Assembly (NCBI GenBank): GCA_964500015.1
Contig: CAZCMN010000019.1
Location: forward strand, 1-17,843
Source of the DNA: JAPLYB01 sp964500015
Lineage (GTDB): Archaea > Nanobdellota > Nanobdellia > Pacearchaeales > UBA284
Direction: 5' to 3'
DNA length: 17,843 nt
A program made the translations under genes and the position numbers. The notes below the pieces were generated by a model. It searched no databases, was not told the origin of the DNA, and worked only from the letters and a program-made list of their open reading frames with translations. Numbering within the stretch: position 1 is the first letter of the stretch; each line of letters begins with the position of its first letter. This document shows, one piece after another, positions 15,228 through 17,843 of the stretch.

Positions 15228-15809
15228 TTAAAACTTAACTTTGACAGGCGCTCTCTCAGCTTCTGGAATCTGGATATATTTTCCAGCTTGACTCTTAAAT
15301 TTTTGTCCTGCAAAAATATTTCCTGGGAAAACCTGGATTGCATTGTCAAAAGACATTATAGAATCATTGTAAGCTTGTCTCGCATATGCAATTTTATCTT
15401 CTATAGATGATAATTCTGTCTGTAATTGTAAGAAGTTCTCATTAGCTTTTAAGTTAGGATAATTCTCAGCAATAGCAAATAATCTTCCTAATGCTCCTTG
15501 CAAAGCATCTCCTGCTTTTATTCTAGAATCCATTTTTCCAGATGCATTTGCATTAACAAGCATCTTCCTAGCATCTGAAACTTCTTTCATTATCTTAGCT
15601 TCGTGTTTAGCATATCCTTTCACAGTTTCAACTAAGTTAGGAACTAAGTCAGCTCTTTTCTTTAACTGAACATCAATCTGGCTTAAAGAATTCTTTATTC
15701 TATTGCTTAGAACAACAAATCTATTGTAATAACCTACCCAAACTAATAGAATGATTACAACTATCACTGCAATTATTATCAATGGTATGAATAAAGCCCA
15801 AAGTGCCAT
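15228..15809 (-). CDS. lemA: LemA family protein
   Basis: The 193-aa product has an N-terminal transmembrane helix (about 5-26) and the LemA coiled-helix domain: YNRFVVLSNRIKNSLSQIDVQLKKRADLVPNLVETVKGYAKHE (28-70), NLKANENFLQLQTELSSIEDKIAYARQAYND, and FPGNIFAGQKF near the end. All are strongly conserved in the family. LemA proteins are membrane-anchored helical proteins of unclear role that often accompany HtpX or other membrane proteases, probably in membrane quality control. The TATA box (minus strand ATTTAAAA, about 15839-15832) lies 29-30 nt before the ATG, so the operon message is leaderless. Confidence 0.95.
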   Translation of the reverse strand: MALWALFIPLIIIAVIVVIILLVWVGYYNRFVVLSNRIKNSLSQIDVQLKKRADLVPNLVETVKGYAKHEAKIMKEVSDARKMLVNANASGKMDSRIKAGDALQGALGRLFAIAENYPNLKANENFLQLQTELSSIEDKIAYARQAYNDSIMSFDNAIQVFPGNIFAGQKFKSQAGKYIQIPEAERAPVKVKF

Positions 15810-15932
15810 ACTTATAATTACAAAAAAGACTTTTTAAATTTATCTCCGATATCTGTCATCATTAAAAAGAGAAAAACAAATCTATAAAAAGACATAAACC
15901 CTATAAGTTTGGTCTTAACAGACAATAAAAAA

Positions 15933-15938
15933 GGAGGT
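15933..15938 (+). promoter_or_regulatory. Ribosome binding site deciding the start at 15942
   Basis: GGAGGT at 15933-15938 lies 3 nt before the ATG at 15942. An upstream in-frame ATG-like start at 15909 would put this site inside the gene. A TATA-like CTATAAAA near 15881-15888 predicts a leader of about 30 nt, which agrees with the presence of a binding site here and its absence in the leaderless genes. Confidence 0.65.
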
Positions 15939-15941
15939 AAA

Positions 15942-16157
15942 ATGGAAGACCAATGTCATTTCATGGCGCATAAAGCTTGGATGATGGTATTATTGGGAGT
16001 TTTAATTCTAATAAACACATTTTGGCATATTGTTTCATGGGCATTCTTTATTGGATTTGTAGCAGTTATCTTTGGAATTTTAATTCTAATTTTCCACGGA
16101 TGTTGTTGTAAGAACTGTGCATGTGAATCAAAACCAGTAATGATGAAGAAGAAGTAA
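15942..16157 (+). CDS. Small two-pass membrane protein with Cys-rich tail
   Basis: The 71-aa product (MEDQCHFMAHKAW) has two adjoining hydrophobic helices (about 13-30 and 31-52), then HGCCCKNCACESK with five Cys (54, 55, 56, 59, 61), and a Lys tail. His7, His10, His29 and His52 together with the Cys could bind a metal; this is only a possibility. The short hydrophilic ends and Cys next to the membrane also recall small membrane proteins that are thiol-modified. No family is recognised. It is a single gene facing the MFS gene tail to tail, with a T-rich spacer. Confidence 0.75.
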   Translation: MEDQCHFMAHKAWMMVLLGVLILINTFWHIVSWAFFIGFVAVIFGILILIFHGCCCKNCACESKPVMMKKK

Positions 16158-16189
16158 ATTTTTATTAATTTTTTCTTTTTTATATTTTT
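16158..16189 (+). terminator. T-rich terminator behind the Cys-tailed protein gene
   Basis: Directly after the TAA stop there are several runs of T (five, six and six in a row) within 32 bases, the usual archaeal termination signal. The MFS gene ends at 16231 on the other strand. Confidence 0.45.
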
Positions 16190-16230
16190 AATAATGAGAA
16201 CCTATCTTTTTCTAAAAGAATTTAAAAATC

Positions 16231-16851
16231 CTAATTTTGGTGAGTGATGGAAAAAACTTTTTGTTTCTTTTTCTTAAAAAAGAAGATAGCCCCCTTTCTC
16301 TCTTTTAATTTAAACATAATCGTAGCAGACACTAAAAGGATAAGAGAAACAATATAAAATACAATTTCAAAACCAAACTTCCCGACCAAAAATCCTCCTG
16401 TAATAATCGCTAAGGCTTCTGCAATTCCGACAAAGGCATCATATTTACCAATTTCTGATCCTCTCGTCTCTTTTTTTGTGATATCCCCTAAAAATGCAGA
16501 TTCTGAAGTTTCAAAGATAGAAAGAATTAGCCCATTAAATATTTGAAGTAGGTATAATTGCCAAAGAGAATTAATGGTTGTATAAAGAAAAACAATTATT
16601 GCAGAAGCATAACATCCAATTATCAAGAGTGGTTTTCTTCCAATTTTATCTGAATATTTTCCAGTAAAAAGAGAAGCAAACGCCCCAGATAAAACAACTA
16701 AAGCTACTGCAATTCCAAAGTTTTCTATACTTCCTCCAAGTTTACTAATGAAAATAAGATAAAATGGACCAAATAACCCCACCGCAACTGCCATTAAGGT
16801 GTTTGAAAATATAAAAATTCTTAGATTTCTCTTTTTTGTGTTTTTTATCAT
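16231..16851 (-). CDS. Half-length MFS-type transporter (six helices)
   Basis: The 206-aa product has six hydrophobic helices (about 11-36, 45-63, 75-92, 93-115, 137-158, 160-180) and the MFS motif A GKYSDKIGRKP (64-74) between helices 2 and 3. This is only the N-terminal half of a normal 12-helix MFS protein. It ends in a Lys/Phe-rich tail (FFFKKKKQKVFS). The stop is clean, and no remnant of a C-terminal half follows before the facing gene, so it may work as a dimer of halves or be a truncated gene. The ATG overlaps the stop of the preceding gene (ATGA), so the two are translationally coupled. The substrate cannot be predicted; drug- or sugar-efflux types share this motif. Confidence 0.82.
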   Translation of the reverse strand: MIKNTKKRNLRIFIFSNTLMAVAVGLFGPFYLIFISKLGGSIENFGIAVALVVLSGAFASLFTGKYSDKIGRKPLLIIGCYASAIIVFLYTTINSLWQLYLLQIFNGLILSIFETSESAFLGDITKKETRGSEIGKYDAFVGIAEALAIITGGFLVGKFGFEIVFYIVSLILLVSATIMFKLKERKGAIFFFKKKKQKVFSITHQN

Positions 16852-17186
16852 TTTAATTCGTCAAATTGCTTTCTCAAGAAATATAATCTTTTCCCATTTA
16901 TATCGACACCAAATAAGGTTTCTTCTTCCAAGATTGGAATCGAGAAAAGAATTCCATCATAGAAAACTCTCTTTTGAATAATTTTATCATGTATTCCATC
17001 CCCATTTACATCTCCATAAATAGGGGGATTGGGATGCGATGATTTTACTGCACAATAAACATATCCTCCAATCATTCCAGATAAACCAACCCCAAAAACA
17101 GTAATCAGTAGAGGAAATGCAAGTTTAGAAAAAAGATCAGAACATCTTTCCCTACAACCATCTATGTAGTGTCTTATGTCTTTCAT
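16848..17186 (-). CDS. Small single-pass protein with EF-hand/dockerin-like loop
   Basis: The 112-aa product has a cytoplasmic N-terminus with Cys11 and Cys15, one transmembrane helix (about 22-47), and an outer domain that starts with GDVNGDGIHDKII (58-70). This is a calcium-loop pattern (Asp59, Asn61, Asp63, Asp67) as in dockerin, FG-GAP or EF-hand repeats. A short strand-rich part follows (FGVDINGKRLYFL). I do not recognise the whole protein. It overlaps the half-MFS gene by 4 nt, so the products may act together. A TATA-like box (minus strand, about 17216-17208) lies close to 29 nt before the ATG, giving a leaderless message. Confidence 0.72.
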   Translation of the reverse strand: MKDIRHYIDGCRERCSDLFSKLAFPLLITVFGVGLSGMIGGYVYCAVKSSHPNPPIYGDVNGDGIHDKIIQKRVFYDGILFSIPILEEETLFGVDINGKRLYFLRKQFDELK

Positions 17187-17247
17187 GTATATAAGTAGAA
17201 ATAATACTGATAAATGTTTCGGTTTTGATTATACTGGAAAAAACATA

Positions 17248-17298
17248 CAAAAACTTGCTAGTTTTTGGTCTGCCAAAAAAGCTTTTCTTTTTTGAGCA
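17248..17298 (+). repeat. Double-hairpin element, copy C
   Basis: First hairpin: CAAAAACT (17248-17255), loop TGCT, AGTTTTTG (17260-17267). Linker GGTCTGCC (17267-17274). Second hairpin: AAAAAAG (17275-17281), loop CTTTT, CTTTTTT (17287-17293), then GAGCA. It lies between the divergent promoters of the EF-loop protein and PP-loop genes, and TACTGGAAAA before it (17232-17241) recurs just before copy D. Confidence 0.55.
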
Positions 17299-17317
17299 TT
17301 TTTTATATTATTAAACA

Positions 17318-17326
17318 TTTTTAAAT
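17318..17326 (+). promoter_or_regulatory. TATA box of the PP-loop ATPase gene
   Basis: TTTTTAAAT at 17318-17326 is 28 nt before the ATG at 17346, and no ribosome binding site is present; a leaderless message is expected. Confidence 0.55.
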
Positions 17327-17345
17327 TAGTAATTCTTTGAAAATC

Positions 17346-17843
17346 ATGGCAAAACAGAAAACAAATAAACTTCCAATATGTTATGTTTTATTTTCTGGCG
17401 GCTTAGATTCAAGACTTGCTCTAAAGATTATGCAACAACAATCTGAAAACCAGAGTAAGTTCAAAATCATTGCAATAACATTCAAGTTCGCTTTTGGCTC
17501 TGGTTGCTGCCAGCCAGATTGCTCTTTTAATTTTACCCAAGTACAAGGAATTGAACACAAAATAATTGACTGTACTGGAAAATCAGAAGATTTTCGGCAT
17601 GCCAAAAATCACCAGATTTTTGAGCACACTCAAGGAACTTTATTTAAAAAATATCTCCAAATTGTCAGCAAACCAAAATTTGGACATGGTTCTGGAATAA
17701 ATCCCTGTATTGATTGCAGAATCTTTATTTTAAATGAAACTAAAAAGCTTTTGAAAGGAAATGACTTCATCGTAACAGGTGAAGTTCTAAATGAAAGGCC
17801 AATGTCTCAGTATAGAAAAGCAATGAAAACAATTGACAAAGAA
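17346..17843 (+). CDS. PP-loop ATPase, tRNA thiolation type (partial, 3' end outside window)
   Basis: The frame is open from ATG 17346 to the window end (166 codons, 3' end missing). It has the PP-loop SGGLDS (17-22), a Cys cluster CCQPDC (54-59), GINPCIDCR (117-125) and TGEVLNERPMSQ (144-155). These last two motifs mark a family of PP-loop ATPases related to MnmA/ThiI that are thought to activate tRNA uridine for sulfur transfer; the exact modification is not settled. The start is supported by a TATA box. Residues about 78-93 (KSEDFRHAKNHQIFE) are encoded by a double-hairpin repeat, and look like an insertion between the strand ending IIDC and the segment GTLFKKYLQIVSKPKFGHGSG. No stop or frameshift results, so the gene may well be intact. 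Confidence 0.85.
   Translation, partial: MAKQKTNKLPICYVLFSGGLDSRLALKIMQQQSENQSKFKIIAITFKFAFGSGCCQPDCSFNFTQVQGIEHKIIDCTGKSEDFRHAKNHQIFEHTQGTLFKKYLQIVSKPKFGHGSGINPCIDCRIFILNETKKLLKGNDFIVTGEVLNERPMSQYRKAMKTIDKE
17578..17626 (+). repeat. Double-hairpin element, copy D (in frame inside the PP-loop gene)
   Basis: First hairpin: GAAAATC (17578-17584), loop AGAA, GATTTTC (17589-17595). Linker GGCATGCC (17596-17603). Second hairpin: AAAAATC (17604-17610), loop ACCA, GATTTTT (17615-17621), then GAGCA as in copy C. Both stems are perfect 7 bp. The whole 44 nt is an imperfect palindrome lying wholly in codons 78-92. Confidence 0.6.

Noticed and set aside
17381..17605. Minus-strand frame of 74 aa at the right end
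   Set aside because: It is opposite the PP-loop ATPase gene, whose motifs are clear.
7503..17626. CRISPR array or insertion sequence as explanation for the repeats
   Set aside because: The copies are kilobases apart, differ in loops, have no regular spacers and no transposase gene beside them.

Overview
The window looks like chromosomal DNA of an AT-rich archaeon, most likely of the DPANN type (Woesearchaeota/Pacearchaeota-like). This placement is inference. It rests on TATA boxes at an almost constant 29 nt before the start codon of several genes (leaderless transcripts), a HerA-type ATPase carrying an intein, a ribbon-helix-helix/PIN toxin-antitoxin pair, short half-size membrane proteins, and many small membrane or secreted proteins without clear relatives. 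No tRNA, rRNA, CRISPR array or insertion sequence was recognised.

Layout. 1-62 holds what may be the 3' end of a + strand gene. 63-356 has no convincing gene but contains a GC-richer stretch that can fold and ends in a T-run (candidate RNA). 357-7453 is a minus-strand cluster, read from right to left: a secreted Cys-rich protein with a transglutaminase-like triad, a signal-peptide/single-pass protein 1 nt behind it, a four-pass membrane protein, the HerA-like ATPase with its intein in the Walker A loop, and a small two-pass protein. The promoters of the four-pass protein and the ATPase carry an identical 30-bp block. 7493-7551 is a double hairpin whose first stem plus T-run looks like a terminator. 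7581-9951 is a second minus-strand membrane/surface cluster (DUF4870-like, LamG protein, small four-pass protein). 10064-12820 runs on the + strand: an FKBP domain joined to a DsbA-like thioredoxin domain, an unknown soluble protein and a 70-aa coiled-coil protein. 12828-15809 is on the minus strand: SDR oxidoreductase, VapBC-like pair, and the conserved LemA-HtpX pair. 15942-17186 has a small Cys-tailed membrane protein facing a half-length MFS protein coupled to a small EF-loop membrane protein. 17346 to the end is a PP-loop ATPase gene cut by the window.

Most interesting signal: four short elements (about 7503-7551, 12538-12598, 17248-17298, 17578-17626) share one architecture: A-rich/T-rich hairpin, 8-nt linker like GGCATGCC, second A-rich/T-rich hairpin. 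Two align at 27 of 31 positions without gaps. One acts as a probable terminator, one holds a TATA box in its loop, one lies in a divergent promoter region, and one is read in frame inside the PP-loop ATPase gene. This resembles in principle the Rickettsia palindromic elements that insert into protein genes, and may be an undescribed archaeal dispersed repeat. Other points worth checking are the P-loop intein, the duplicated promoter block and the surface-protein/HerA gene cluster.
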